In this document: piece by piece, positions 54,531 to 62,167 of the stretch
How the letters are laid out: every line of letters starts with the position of its first letter
Numbering within the stretch: position 1 is the first letter of the stretch
The notes under the pieces: model-generated
Databases searched by the model: none
What the model was told of the DNA's origin: nothing
The model's input: the letters and a program-made list of their open reading frames with translations, nothing else
Position numbers and translations under genes: made by a program
Assembly (NCBI RefSeq): GCF_016890225.1
Contig: NZ_JAFELM010000018.1
Coordinates: 47,782 to 111,781 of the forward strand
DNA length: 64,000 nucleotides
Source of the DNA: Bacillus suaedaesalsae
Lineage (GTDB): Bacteria > Bacillota > Bacilli > Bacillales > SA4
Reading direction: 5' to 3'

Positions 54531-54658
54531 ACTATTTGTTAAATTAGGAGGGTATTTTAACACATCATGTAGCATTTTTTATCATACTAAAATTGGAGTA
54601 ACTTAGAAAAATTAACTCCCAGGTATACTCCCAGCAACATATTAGTATATATACATCG

Positions 54659-54677
54659 CTAATCAAACGTTTGTTTA
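54659..54677. repeat. 19-mer shared exactly with 42329-42347
   Basis: CTAATCAAACGTTTGTTTA with the palindromic core CAAACGTTTG. It occurs twice in the window, each time next to a GC-rich repeat copy. It may be a regulator site or part of a larger repeat. Confidence 0.5.
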
Positions 54678-54703
54678 AAACTTGGCACTGTTAAAGAATA
54701 ATG

Positions 54704-54832
54704 TTGATTTCCGTAGAAGGCACTCGCCGGATACCGCTGACGTCGGTGAGCCTCCTCGTCGCTATGCTCCTGCGGGGTCTCACCTGTCCCGCTTCTCCCG
54801 CAGGAGTCTCGCACCTTCCACAACAATCAACA
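54704..54832 (+). repeat. GC-rich dispersed intergenic repeat, copy R6
   Basis: Same orientation as R1 and R5: GGCACTCGCCGGATACCGCT on the left, CTCCCGCAGGAGTCTCGCAC on the right. Outer arms TGTTGATT and AATCAACA pair exactly, so the whole unit can fold. Confidence 0.75.
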
Positions 54833-55029
54833 ATGTACATTAACAGAGCCTAAAACTTAAAAAAAGAGCCAAGACATCAAAAACTAGACTAAATGAATGA
54901 AAGATGTACTTTATCATATAATTTAAGGAGAAATTCCGATATTTTCGGTTATTTTAAGCAAAACTGGAACGTTGACTGTACGGTTTGATTTCGGTACGAT
55001 TTAAGTAGATTGGAAGAGGGGTGATTCAT

Positions 55030-55466
55030 TTGGGAAGTACTATAAAATTGGCGAGTTAGCGGAAGTTGCTGGTGTATCTAAAAGAACAATAGATTACTAT
55101 ACTCAAATGAATTTACTCACCTACATTCGAACAGATGCTAATTACCGATTGTATGAAGCAAATTCAATTCAGGTGCTTCATTTAATTGAACATTATAAGA
55201 AGCTTAACATGCCGCTTTCAAAGGTGAAAGAAACGTTGGAGCTTATGCAGAAAAAAGAATGCTCACAAGACATAAATAAAGTAGAAGAGCATATAGAACA
55301 AGTAATGAATATGATTCAACATTTACAAGAAGAAATGAACGAAATAAAGCCCCTCATTGAGAGGCTAAACGATGGTGAAAGAGAAGCGATGATGATGAAG
55401 TTTTCTCCTCAAAGTGTGGAGTTAGCTCAATCAATATTAGCGCTTTTTAAAGAACAATTAGATTGA
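55030..55466 (+). CDS. MerR-family regulator with a frameshifted start
   Basis: The MerR winged helix reads KYYKIGELAEVAGVSKRTID then YYTQMNLLTYIR, and continues through a Cys- and Glu-rich coiled coil to LFKEQLD (about 145 aa). That frame has no ATG, GTG or TTG between a TAA at 55002 and the ATG at 55107, which would remove the DNA-binding helices. A well-placed TTG at 55030 (GAGGGGTG upstream) is one base out of frame. So one base is missing near 55030-55036, by mutation or sequencing error. It lies upstream of a CNNM exporter gene, like yhdQ before yhdP. Confidence 0.65.
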
Positions 55467-55487
55467 TAAAACTAATAGGAGGTGGAG

Positions 55488-55511
55488 TCCTTACATTTTT
55501 CAATGTAAGGA
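55488..55511 (+). promoter_or_regulatory. Hairpin covering the ribosome binding site of the CNNM gene
   Basis: TCCTTACAT (55488-55496) pairs exactly with ATGTAAGGA (55503-55511). The right arm contains AAGGA, the Shine-Dalgarno core for the TTG at 55518. Folding would block translation. It is too AT-rich, and lacks a T-run, to be a terminator. Confidence 0.55.
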
Positions 55512-55517
55512 GACTAC

Positions 55518-56840
55518 TTGGAAATATTTAATTTGATTATGTTGGCGATTTTAATCGCTCTGACAGCTTTCTTCGTTGCATCAGAATTTGCGATTGTAAA
55601 AATCCGTGGAACGAAGATCGATCAGCTTATTGCTGAAGGAAACAAAAATGCAATTGCTGCAAAGCACGTTGTTACAAACTTAGATGAATATTTATCTGCG
55701 TGTCAGCTTGGTATTACGATTACAGCATTAGGACTAGGTTTCCTTGGAGAACCGACAGTTGGGCATATGCTAGAACCTTTATTTATCCAATTTAACATTT
55801 CTGAATCGGTAGCAAAGATTCTCTCATTTGCAGTTGCCTTCGCTATCGTTACATTTTTACACGTAGTCATTGGGGAACTTGCTCCTAAAACAGTTGCCAT
55901 TCAAAAAGCAGAAGGCGTAACATTAGCTTTCGCTAAGCCGTTAATGATCTTTTATAAGCTTATGTTTCCATTTATTAAAATCTTAAATGGATCAGCTCGT
56001 TTATTAATAGGTGCCTTTGGTTTAAAACCGGTATCTGAGCATGAAATTTCTCACTCAGAGGAGGAGCTTCGTCTAATCCTTTCCGAAAGTTATAAAAGCG
56101 GTGAAATTAACCAGTCAGAATATAAATATGTAAGTAATATCTTTGCGTTTGACGATCGAATCGCAAAAGAAATCATGGTTCCGAGAACAGAATTTGTAGC
56201 ATTTGAAAAAACACTTACTGTAATGGATTGTATCGATATCGTATCAGAGGAAAATTATACAAGATATCCAATTTTCGATGGTGATAAAGATAACATCATT
56301 GGAATGGTTAATATGAAAGAAGTATTAACGGATTATGTAAATGGTAAAAATCAAAAAGCTGTCATTGAAGAATACGTTAGACCTGTTGTTCAAGTCATTG
56401 AATCGATTCCGATTAAAGAACTTTTTGTTAAGATGCAAAAAGAACGTGTTCATATGGCAATTCTGATTGATGAATACGGTGGAACAGCTGGGCTCGTAAC
56501 AATTGAAGATATATTAGAGGAAATCGTCGGCGAAATTCGTGATGAATTTGATGCAGATGAGGTTCCGGAAGTCAAAAAGGTTGATGAGAATATCACTATC
56601 GTAGATGGTAAAGTGTTAATAGAAGAAATCAATGACTTATTTGGCTTAGATATTGACGATACAGATATTGATACAATTAGCGGATGGATATTAACAGAGA
56701 AAATGGATATACAAGAAGGCGAATCGTTAATGAAAGATCATTATCAATTTAAGGTACTTGAGATGGAAGGATACTCCATCAAATCCATTGAGATTACACA
56801 TATTGTTGAGCAAGAACAAACCGAAGAGGTAACACAATAA
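55518..56840 (+). CDS. CNNM/CorC-family membrane protein (YhdP/MpfA-like)
   Basis: 440 aa from a TTG. An N-terminal DUF21/CNNM membrane domain (about 1-190, with GITITALGLGFLGEPTVG and HVVIGELAPKT), a CBS pair (about 205-330, REIMVPRTEF-like IAKEIMVPRTEFVAF and TRYPIFDGDKDNIIGMV), and a CorC/HlyC domain (345-430). Relatives export magnesium. The upstream MerR gene and RBS hairpin suggest tight control. RBS AAGGAG is within the hairpin. Confidence 0.88.
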   Translation: MEIFNLIMLAILIALTAFFVASEFAIVKIRGTKIDQLIAEGNKNAIAAKHVVTNLDEYLSACQLGITITALGLGFLGEPTVGHMLEPLFIQFNISESVAKILSFAVAFAIVTFLHVVIGELAPKTVAIQKAEGVTLAFAKPLMIFYKLMFPFIKILNGSARLLIGAFGLKPVSEHEISHSEEELRLILSESYKSGEINQSEYKYVSNIFAFDDRIAKEIMVPRTEFVAFEKTLTVMDCIDIVSEENYTRYPIFDGDKDNIIGMVNMKEVLTDYVNGKNQKAVIEEYVRPVVQVIESIPIKELFVKMQKERVHMAILIDEYGGTAGLVTIEDILEEIVGEIRDEFDADEVPEVKKVDENITIVDGKVLIEEINDLFGLDIDDTDIDTISGWILTEKMDIQEGESLMKDHYQFKVLEMEGYSIKSIEITHIVEQEQTEEVTQ

Positions 56841-56912
56841 CAAAAAGGACCATTCTGAGAGTAGTAAGTAGTTCCGTTTTTGTGGAGCAACATTGTAAAT
56901 AGCATATGAATT

Positions 56913-56950
56913 AGCATATCAATTAATCTAGTAATTGGTATGCTTTTTTT
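56913..56950 (+). terminator. Terminator after the CNNM gene
   Basis: AGCATATCAATTA and TAATTGGTATGCT pair with one G-T wobble and are followed by seven T. The remaining 280 bases up to 57231 show no gene. Confidence 0.75.
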
Positions 56951-57231
56951 CGTTGGCACATCAACACCTATAAAGAAAATATGCTTAAAATAGCATAGTA
57001 AATTGTATTAAAGGTAGCATCGTGACAATGGCTGTTTTCATCGTGCGAATTAGGATGTTAATTCAAATGTTAATTGGAGGCTATTGTAAAGGGTTTTTAC
57101 CATTTTATGTTGAAATATTTATTAAGATTTTGAAAGGATGTACTAATACTATTGGGGAAGGAAGTAAAAGAAAGTTTAATTATTGGTCCTAATGAATTAG
57201 TTAGATAGAGGAAAATAAGGGGGATATCGTA

Positions 57232-57396
57232 ATGAAAAAGGACATACTTGAATACATAAAGGTTTTAAGTTTTGTTATCATAGCGGTTTGTTTATCTATT
57301 ATTGCTTGGAACTCCTCGAAGGAGATTTCAAATCTCCAAGGAATTGAAGAACAATTGACTTACATTATTGATGCAATCCATCACGTTGGAGAATAA
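57232..57396 (+). CDS. Small single-helix membrane protein, 54 aa
   Basis: AAGGGGGATATCGTA precedes the ATG. One membrane helix (about 10-26, VLSFVIIAVCLSIIAW), then a short amphipathic region (EISNLQGIEEQLTYII). No family recognised. RBS, coding pattern and a terminator 29 bases after the stop make a real gene likely. Confidence 0.6.
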   Translation: MKKDILEYIKVLSFVIIAVCLSIIAWNSSKEISNLQGIEEQLTYIIDAIHHVGE

Positions 57397-57424
57397 AAAA
57401 ATAGTCTTTATAAAAAATAATGGA

Positions 57425-57457
57425 TGCTTTAATCCGAGAAGGATTAAGGCATTTTTT
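57425..57457 (+). terminator. Terminator of the 54-aa gene
   Basis: TGCTTTAATCC and GGATTAAGGCA arms around GAGAA, then six T. Confidence 0.85.
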
Positions 57458-57465
57458 GTGGAAAT

Positions 57466-57500
57466 ACTTATTAAACAAACGGGTAAGGTTTGTTGAATAG
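57466..57500 (+). repeat. Small hairpin repeat, copy c1
   Basis: ACTTATTAAACAAACGGGTA then AGGTTTGTTGAATAG. Arms AACAAAC/GTTTGTT close on the GGGTAAG loop. Family of at least eight copies between here and 62167. Confidence 0.7.
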
Positions 57501-57545
57501 TAACTTTGAGAGAATTAGAAATGTCGTTCATATAAGGAGAAGGAG

Positions 57546-57758
57546 ATGGAAGTTATCTTTTTTGATTATGGAATAGAAATTAGCTTGGAGAACGGACGAT
57601 ACTACTTGAATTTCGATGAAGGAGGGTTAGTTTCGCGTTTTCGTACTATTGAAATAACACACGAAGAAGCTGAAAAAGCAAAACGCAGCCCCAAAGATGC
57701 TTATGAAGTAATAATATCTTTCCAAAACAAAGAACGAAAGGAAAAGATGAAAGAATAG
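57546..57758 (+). CDS. Unknown 70-aa protein
   Basis: RBS ATAAGGAGAAGGAG. Small soluble alpha/beta protein (MEVIFFDYGIEISLENGRYY, later EITHEEAEKAKRSPKDAYEV) with a charged C-terminus. No family recognised. It lies between repeat copies c1 and c2 and is followed by a bidirectional terminator. Size and setting resemble orphan immunity genes, which is only inference. Confidence 0.55.
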   Translation: MEVIFFDYGIEISLENGRYYLNFDEGGLVSRFRTIEITHEEAEKAKRSPKDAYEVIISFQNKERKEKMKE

Positions 57759-57763
57759 AATTT

Positions 57764-57803
57764 ATTGAACTTATTAAGCTAACGGGTAAGGTTAACTCAA
57801 TAG
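57764..57803 (+). repeat. Small hairpin repeat, copy c2
   Basis: The most complete copy: ATTGAACTTATTAAGCTAAC, GGGTAAG, GTTAACTCAATAG. Inner arms CTAAC/GTTA and outer arms ATTGA/TCAAT can pair. It begins six bases after the stop of the 70-aa gene. Confidence 0.75.
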
Positions 57804-57818
57804 ATTATCTTGATTTAA

Positions 57819-57853
57819 AAAAAGAAAGTAGAACATTAATCTACTTTCTTTTT
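57819..57853. terminator. Bidirectional terminator
   Basis: Perfect 14-nt arms AAAAAGAAAGTAGA and TCTACTTTCTTTTT between the convergent 70-aa gene and the membrane protein gene. Confidence 0.85.
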
Positions 57854-58427
57854 AGATGGACATCCAGTTCCACCAAAACTGAAATCCTATCTGAGATTCT
57901 ATTACAACAGAATACTTCATCACATCCTTGTGCTTGATTTCTTTACCATTTTGGACCGATGTATACTCAACAATAATATCTATACCATCATTTTTATAGG
58001 CATTAAATGGTATTTTGTTTACAGCTATTGTTTCTAAGCCTCCATAATTTTTTATGTCCTTTTGGGTACCGTTTACTCGTTTTACTACTTTATCAGCACT
58101 TCTTATTTCAACACTGTACTCTTTAATCGGGAATTTTAATTCTTCAAAAGAATAGTCCAAGTAGTAAGGTCCTTTATAATGTACGTTATCAATAAGATAA
58201 GGGACAATATAACTTCGCCCCTTTGGGGAACTTGTACTTAAATAAACATATGTATCAAAACAACTATTTGTTAAACATTCATGATTCTCTTCTATAAAGG
58301 TATCAACATCAAGTTCAGTTAAAATTGTTTTTCCGTTTAGTAGCCAAAATGGAAATAAGAGTATTATGCTACCAACAGTACAAATTAAGGTAACTTTTAA
58401 ATAGTGTTTAATTTTACTCTTTTTCAT
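57852..58427 (-). CDS. Unknown membrane-anchored extracellular protein
   Basis: 191 aa from the ATG at 58427 (GTGAGG upstream; the GTG at 58439 is part of that RBS). A basic N-terminus, one membrane helix (about 11-30), then an extracellular domain of about 155 aa with a Cys pair (HECLTNSCFDTY) likely to form a disulfide. No family recognised. Confidence 0.6.
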   Translation of the reverse strand: MKKSKIKHYLKVTLICTVGSIILLFPFWLLNGKTILTELDVDTFIEENHECLTNSCFDTYVYLSTSSPKGRSYIVPYLIDNVHYKGPYYLDYSFEELKFPIKEYSVEIRSADKVVKRVNGTQKDIKNYGGLETIAVNKIPFNAYKNDGIDIIVEYTSVQNGKEIKHKDVMKYSVVIESQIGFQFWWNWMSI

Positions 58428-58557
58428 GAAAGACCTCACTCGTTAAATCATATTATCTCTATCAATTACACCCATAATATTGATGAAGGTCAAGATGTTT
58501 TTTAATAAGAATAACTTTAGGAGGCATTGATCTGAAGCAGGATTATTGCCCTTTTTT

Positions 58558-58596
58558 GTTGAACTTCTAATTGTGCTAAAGGAGAAGGTTAGTGAA
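58558..58596 (+). repeat. Small hairpin repeat, copy c3
   Basis: GTTGAACTTCTAATTGTGCT, then AAAGGAGAAGGTTAGTGAA. It lies 30 bases before the next gene, in its leader. Confidence 0.65.
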
Positions 58597-58626
58597 AGAA
58601 GGATTAATAGTAAAGAAGGTTAATTA

Positions 58627-59019
58627 ATGATTAAAGAGATGGATATTCGATGTCATTTATTTGGTGAAAATTTCTCTCCAAAGAAACTTAAAGAATTTGC
58701 TGGTATTGTTCTTGAAAATAGAATTGAGGTTGGAGATGAGTTAACCAAAGGCAGATTTAAAGGTAAACCTTCTCCAGAAGGGTATGGTGTTCTTTGTCCT
58801 CCTATAGAATATAGGAATTCAGATGATTTTGGACTTCATTGGGTAGCACAAAAAATAAGTAAACACCAGGATGATTTACAGAAATGTGGAGTGGTAGAGA
58901 TTAAATTAGTAATTGGTGTTTTTTATGAAGGACAATGCAATTTTGTATTGGAGCCTAAAGCAATTGGGTTAATTGGTGAATTAGGAATTCCATTAGAAAT
59001 TAGTTGTTATCATAGCTAA
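58627..59019 (+). CDS. Unknown 130-aa protein, possibly DUF4279-like
   Basis: Soluble alpha/beta protein. N-terminal HLFGENFSPKKLKEFAGIVL, central KGKPSPEGYGVLCPPIEY, C-terminal EIKLVIGVFYEGQCNFVLEP. The order (a short strand, helix, Gly-rich loop, helix, two strands) resembles DUF4279-type proteins found as immunity partners, but this is tentative. AGAAGGTTAATTA before ATG is a moderate RBS. Flanked by repeat copies c3 and c4. Confidence 0.5.
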   Translation: MIKEMDIRCHLFGENFSPKKLKEFAGIVLENRIEVGDELTKGRFKGKPSPEGYGVLCPPIEYRNSDDFGLHWVAQKISKHQDDLQKCGVVEIKLVIGVFYEGQCNFVLEPKAIGLIGELGIPLEISCYHS

Positions 59020-59104
59020 CACTTAAAGCATTGATGTAAAATATAGGATAAGTTTTGTTGAACATAGGAAGTATTTAAATTGATCGTGGAAGGGAATTTC
59101 CAAA

Positions 59105-59428
59105 GTGATCTACTCAATTACAAATTATGAAGAATTTAATAAATTATATTTTCATGATAATGAACTAGATTCTATTCTTTTGGATTATAAAAGTAAGGAA
59201 GCAAAAGTTACATTGCTAAAAATCACAAAAGGTCATCAAGAGGTTATTCATTTAATTTTTAATGAGGTAACTGACTTACATATTCCCTTAGTTGAACCTT
59301 GGGGAAGTGGCTTTTATGTTAGTTCAGTAGAAGTAGAAAATGAAAACAATAAATTAAGAACCAGAGTCCTTTTAAACTCAGGTGATGAGATTTCATTGAT
59401 TTCAGAAACCATTAAATGCAGCTGCTAG
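59105..59428 (+). CDS. Unknown 107-aa protein with a HDNELDS segment
   Basis: Starts at a GTG with GAAGGGAATTTCC upstream. Mostly beta: NKLYFHDNELDSILLDY, then alternating strands to SLISETIKCSC. A FHD-x-x-L/I opening like this is common in small proteins encoded near polymorphic toxins; no family can be named. Repeat copy c4 follows four bases after its stop. Confidence 0.5.
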   Translation: MIYSITNYEEFNKLYFHDNELDSILLDYKSKEAKVTLLKITKGHQEVIHLIFNEVTDLHIPLVEPWGSGFYVSSVEVENENNKLRTRVLLNSGDEISLISETIKCSC

Positions 59429-59432
59429 TTTT

Positions 59433-59457
59433 CACTAAAGGGGAAGGTTAGTTCAAC
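59433..59457 (+). repeat. Small hairpin repeat, copy c4
   Basis: CACTAAAGGGGAAGGTTAGT then TCAAC. Only the right two thirds of the unit is present. Confidence 0.6.
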
Positions 59458-59459
59458 AT

Positions 59460-59483
59460 GGGATATGCAAAAAAGCATATCCC
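59460..59483. terminator. Perfect hairpin between convergent genes
   Basis: GGGATATGC and GCATATCCC arms around AAAAAA. It lacks a clear T-run but lies at the 3' ends of two convergent genes. Confidence 0.6.
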
Positions 59484-59494
59484 TAAATGCTATT

Positions 59495-59893
59495 TCAATG
59501 AAATATATTGTAAATTAATTTACCAAACCAAAACGCAAGTAGAATCCAAATCAGAATGAATAGTACGGCAACGAGCCAGTTCTTTGGTTTACCAGTTTTT
59601 CTAATTTCTTCAGCCTTTTCTCTGTTTTCTTCAATAACGGAAGATGGAATTAATTTTAGTGCCAATGTAATGCCCAGTGGAACAATAATTAGGTCATCGA
59701 GATAACCTATTATAGGAATGAAGTCAGGGATCAAATCTATAGGACTAAAAGCATAAGCAACCACACAAACAGCAACTAATTTAGCGTACCAATGAACTCT
59801 ATTATCTTTGTATGATAAATAAAGTACAAATAAATGTTGTTTTAGTTTTCTTGCGTAGTTTTTTAATTTTGTTAAAGTATTTTTTTGTTCCAT
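59495..59893 (-). CDS. YkvA/DUF1232-family membrane protein
   Basis: 132 aa. The DUF1232 core AVCVVAYAFSPIDLIPDFIP and GYLDDLIIVPLGITLALKLI is present, with two to three hydrophobic segments and a C-terminal membrane helix (LVAVLFILIWILLAFWFGKL). Function of the family is not established. RBS AAGGGGGAGTTAG. It is one of two minus-strand genes in this repeat-rich stretch. Confidence 0.8.
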   Translation of the reverse strand: MEQKNTLTKLKNYARKLKQHLFVLYLSYKDNRVHWYAKLVAVCVVAYAFSPIDLIPDFIPIIGYLDDLIIVPLGITLALKLIPSSVIEENREKAEEIRKTGKPKNWLVAVLFILIWILLAFWFGKLIYNIFH

Positions 59894-60002
59894 CTAACTC
59901 CCCCTTGTTAGTAATCATTATATAGGAAGTTAGAGAAGGGTAGCATCATTTTCGATTAGTGCTTTTTCCCTTAAGAGATGTTTTACTTCAATGGAGGTAA
60001 AG

Positions 60003-60033
60003 CTTTTTAAAGTAACGGGAAAGTATAGTGGAA
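60003..60033 (+). repeat. Small hairpin repeat, copy c5
   Basis: CTTTTTAAAGTAACGGGAAA then GTATAGTGGAA. A diverged copy in the leader of the DUF4274 relic. Confidence 0.5.
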
Positions 60034-60040
60034 GAAGGAT

Positions 60041-60491
60041 TTGGAGAAGTATTGGGGATTAAAGTTGAGTAATTATGATGCAATAATGCAAATTTTAGAA
60101 AACAACAATGTGGAATTACTTAAACGGAAGATAGAAAGAATTGAAAATCCTAATTTCCTCCATGAATTATCTAATGAATATAACTGGGATAATGGATTTC
60201 TTATACCGTCTTTGATTGTTGAAAAATGAAAACTGTGATTTAGGAACTGCTTTATTATTGTTTTTCCATGCTGATGGTTTTGCTCTACTAGATAGCGATA
60301 ATAGTCATGAATTAGAAGGCAGAAATGAATGGTACAACTTCGTAATAGAGCTATTTTCAAAAATTGAAATGAATGGTTTTAAAAATCGTAATATTAGTTA
60401 CGAGCCCACTATTACCAAAGTACAAAAATTTAAACTGGCCAAGAAGAATCCGAATCTATCAAGTATTTTTTTAGAGGGGTTACCAAGTTAA
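60041..60491 (+). pseudogene. DUF4274-type protein interrupted by a one-base frameshift
   Basis: Two overlapping frames make one protein: ENPNFLHELSNEYNWDNGFL up to IVEK-stop, then NENCDLGTALLLFFHADG in the next frame to LEGLPS. Removing one A from the A5 run at 60222-60226 joins them as IVENENCDLGTALL, the expected DUF4274 order. Start is the TTG at 60041 or 60065. The gene is broken, or the A-run is a sequencing error; slippage at the A-run is also conceivable. DUF4274 genes are often near polymorphic-toxin immunity genes. Confidence 0.7.
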
Positions 60492-60521
60492 TGAACTAAT
60501 GGGAAAGTTTAGTTAATCAGG
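60487..60521 (+). repeat. Small hairpin repeat, copy c6
   Basis: GTTAATGAACTAATGGGAAA then GTTTAGTTAATCAGG; it overlaps the stop codon of the DUF4274 frame. Confidence 0.6.
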
Positions 60522-60550
60522 AAGGGGAAATCTCATTCTTATTGAATTTT

Positions 60551-60585
60551 AATAAACAGTCTTACATTCAGTTGGACTGTTTATT
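60551..60585 (+). terminator. Hairpin upstream of the ankyrin gene
   Basis: AATAAACAGTC and GACTGTTTATT perfect arms, 13-base loop, then TATG. Probable terminator for the preceding gene. Confidence 0.65.
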
Positions 60586-60636
60586 TATGAATATAGATTT
60601 TAGGGGTTTTATGAGAATAATGGAGGTTGTAAGAAA

Positions 60637-61179
60637 TTGCGTTTAATAAATGTTTTTGATGCAGCAAAAGAGGGGACATTTGAGGAATTTAGAAGTTTCT
60701 ACACTAATAAAGTAAATGAAACAAGTGATACTTTAGGCTTGAATCTATTGCATCTTGCTCTTGTTAACGATAAAAAACAAGAGGAAAAGCTAAAGATTAT
60801 AGAATATTTAATTTCAGAAGGAATTGATATTAATTTTATAGACAAAAAGTATAGCAGAAATGCCCTTCATAATTTTTATTTCAATGTCTTGCGTCCTTCA
60901 CCAGAATATATGTTAACAATTACAAAATTGTTAGTTCAAAATGGAATTGATATTAATGCATTGGATAAATTTAATTCTTCACCTTTAAAATATGCAATAA
61001 CAATTACTAAACTCCCTACAACTGAAATAAAACAGGTGTATAAATATTTATTGGACAATGGTGCGGATTATACAATTAAAGATCAGTTTGGTAAGTCATG
61101 TATTGATTACTCAGAAGAATATTCTTGGAGAAATGATGTTTTGAAAATTATTGAGGAGTTTAATGGAACTAACTTTTGA
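60637..61179 (+). CDS. Ankyrin-repeat protein
   Basis: 180 aa from a TTG with TGGAGG nine bases upstream. About four ankyrin units: GLNLLHLALVNDKKQEEKLK, then ISEGIDINFIDKKYSRNALH, LLVQNGIDINALDKFNSSPL and LLDNGADYTIKDQFGKSCID. Soluble, a protein-binding scaffold. Short stand-alone ankyrin proteins are common as immunity proteins or orphan accessory genes. The stop codon overlaps repeat copy c7. Confidence 0.8.
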   Translation: MRLINVFDAAKEGTFEEFRSFYTNKVNETSDTLGLNLLHLALVNDKKQEEKLKIIEYLISEGIDINFIDKKYSRNALHNFYFNVLRPSPEYMLTITKLLVQNGIDINALDKFNSSPLKYAITITKLPTTEIKQVYKYLLDNGADYTIKDQFGKSCIDYSEEYSWRNDVLKIIEEFNGTNF

Positions 61180-61205
61180 CTAAAGGGTAAGGATAGTTCA
61201 ATAAC
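61178..61205 (+). repeat. Small hairpin repeat, copy c7
   Basis: GACTAAAGGGTAAGGATAGT then TCAATAAC; begins within the stop codon of the ankyrin gene. Confidence 0.65.
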
Positions 61206-61261
61206 AATTATAATTTTTTATAAGACGATTAAAATGATGTTCTAAAGAAGGTGAAATCTTA

Positions 61262-62134
61262 ATGGTCACATACCATAAACCAATATTAGAATTAGTCCAA
61301 TTTGATAAATGTGATGTTTCTGGATTAATTGAGCTGTCTGCATCAGTTGGATGGGATTATGATGAAAACGAAATTGGAACTGTTTTGTCATCAGGTAAAA
61401 TATTTGGTCATAAAAATGCTGAAGGAAAAATTGTTTCTAGTGCTGCAATAATTCCTTATGATAGTTCTCTAGCTTCAATTGGTATGGTTATTGTTAGTAA
61501 AGATTTTAGAGGAAAGGGATTGGGAAAAGAGGCTACTAAGAAATGTATAGAGAGTGTTTCTAAAGACACTACTATTATGCTAATTGCAACAGAAGAAGGA
61601 AAATCCCTCTACGAAAAAATGGGCTTTAATACTGTTGATTTTGTTCATAAATATCTATGTGATAACTATACAACTATTTCTAAACCGTTAAATAACAGTG
61701 ATGTTATCATTGAAGAGTTTAGTGGAGTTGATATGAATGAAATACTAAAGTTAGATGAGCATGCCTTTGGCGACAGAAGAAGCAGTTTTCTTATGAATAG
61801 AATAAAACAATCAGAAAAATGTTTGGTTGTAAAAGATAATAATGGAACAATTGTGGGATATGGGCTTTCTATTTTAGGACCAATAAATCTCATATTAGGT
61901 CCTATTGTAGCACCAGACTTTCAAACAGCGTCATTATTAATAGATAAATTATCTTCAAAACATCAGGGGAAATTAAGAATTGATGTCCCATCAGGTAATG
62001 AAGAGTTTATGTTGGCGTTAGAGAAAATTGGATTTATTAAGGTAAGTAAACCACCAATAATGGTAATCAATTCAATTAATATGCCCCCTAGAAACAATAC
62101 GTTATTTGGGATTGCTGCCCAAATTTTTGGCTAG
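61262..62134 (+). CDS. Tandem GNAT acetyltransferase
   Basis: 290 aa with two GNAT-like halves. The first (about 8-135) has MVIVSKDFRGKGLGKEATKK, a good acetyl-CoA site. The second (about 147-280) is degenerate at that motif (LGPIVAPDFQTASLLIDKLS), as in YitH-type two-domain GNATs. RBS AAGAAGGTGAAATCTTA. Substrate unknown. It is the last gene before the IS110 element. Confidence 0.78.
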   Translation: MVTYHKPILELVQFDKCDVSGLIELSASVGWDYDENEIGTVLSSGKIFGHKNAEGKIVSSAAIIPYDSSLASIGMVIVSKDFRGKGLGKEATKKCIESVSKDTTIMLIATEEGKSLYEKMGFNTVDFVHKYLCDNYTTISKPLNNSDVIIEEFSGVDMNEILKLDEHAFGDRRSSFLMNRIKQSEKCLVVKDNNGTIVGYGLSILGPINLILGPIVAPDFQTASLLIDKLSSKHQGKLRIDVPSGNEEFMLALEKIGFIKVSKPPIMVINSINMPPRNNTLFGIAAQIFG

Positions 62135-62149
62135 TTTGTGAAATGATGT

Positions 62150-62167
62150 ACTTAAGCTAACGGGAAG
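62150..62167 (+). repeat. Small hairpin repeat, truncated copy c8
   Basis: ACTTAAGCTAACGGGAAG matches the left half of the unit; the right half (GGTTAGTTCAATA) is missing where the IS110 element begins. Confidence 0.5.

Noticed and set aside
57466..62167. Integron attC array
   Set aside because: The repeats have CTAAC/GTTAG arms but the GTTRRRY core does not fit, two genes point the other way, and no integrase gene is present in the window.
57466..62167. CRISPR array
   Set aside because: Repeat copies are diverged and hundreds of bases apart with genes between them; no cas gene.
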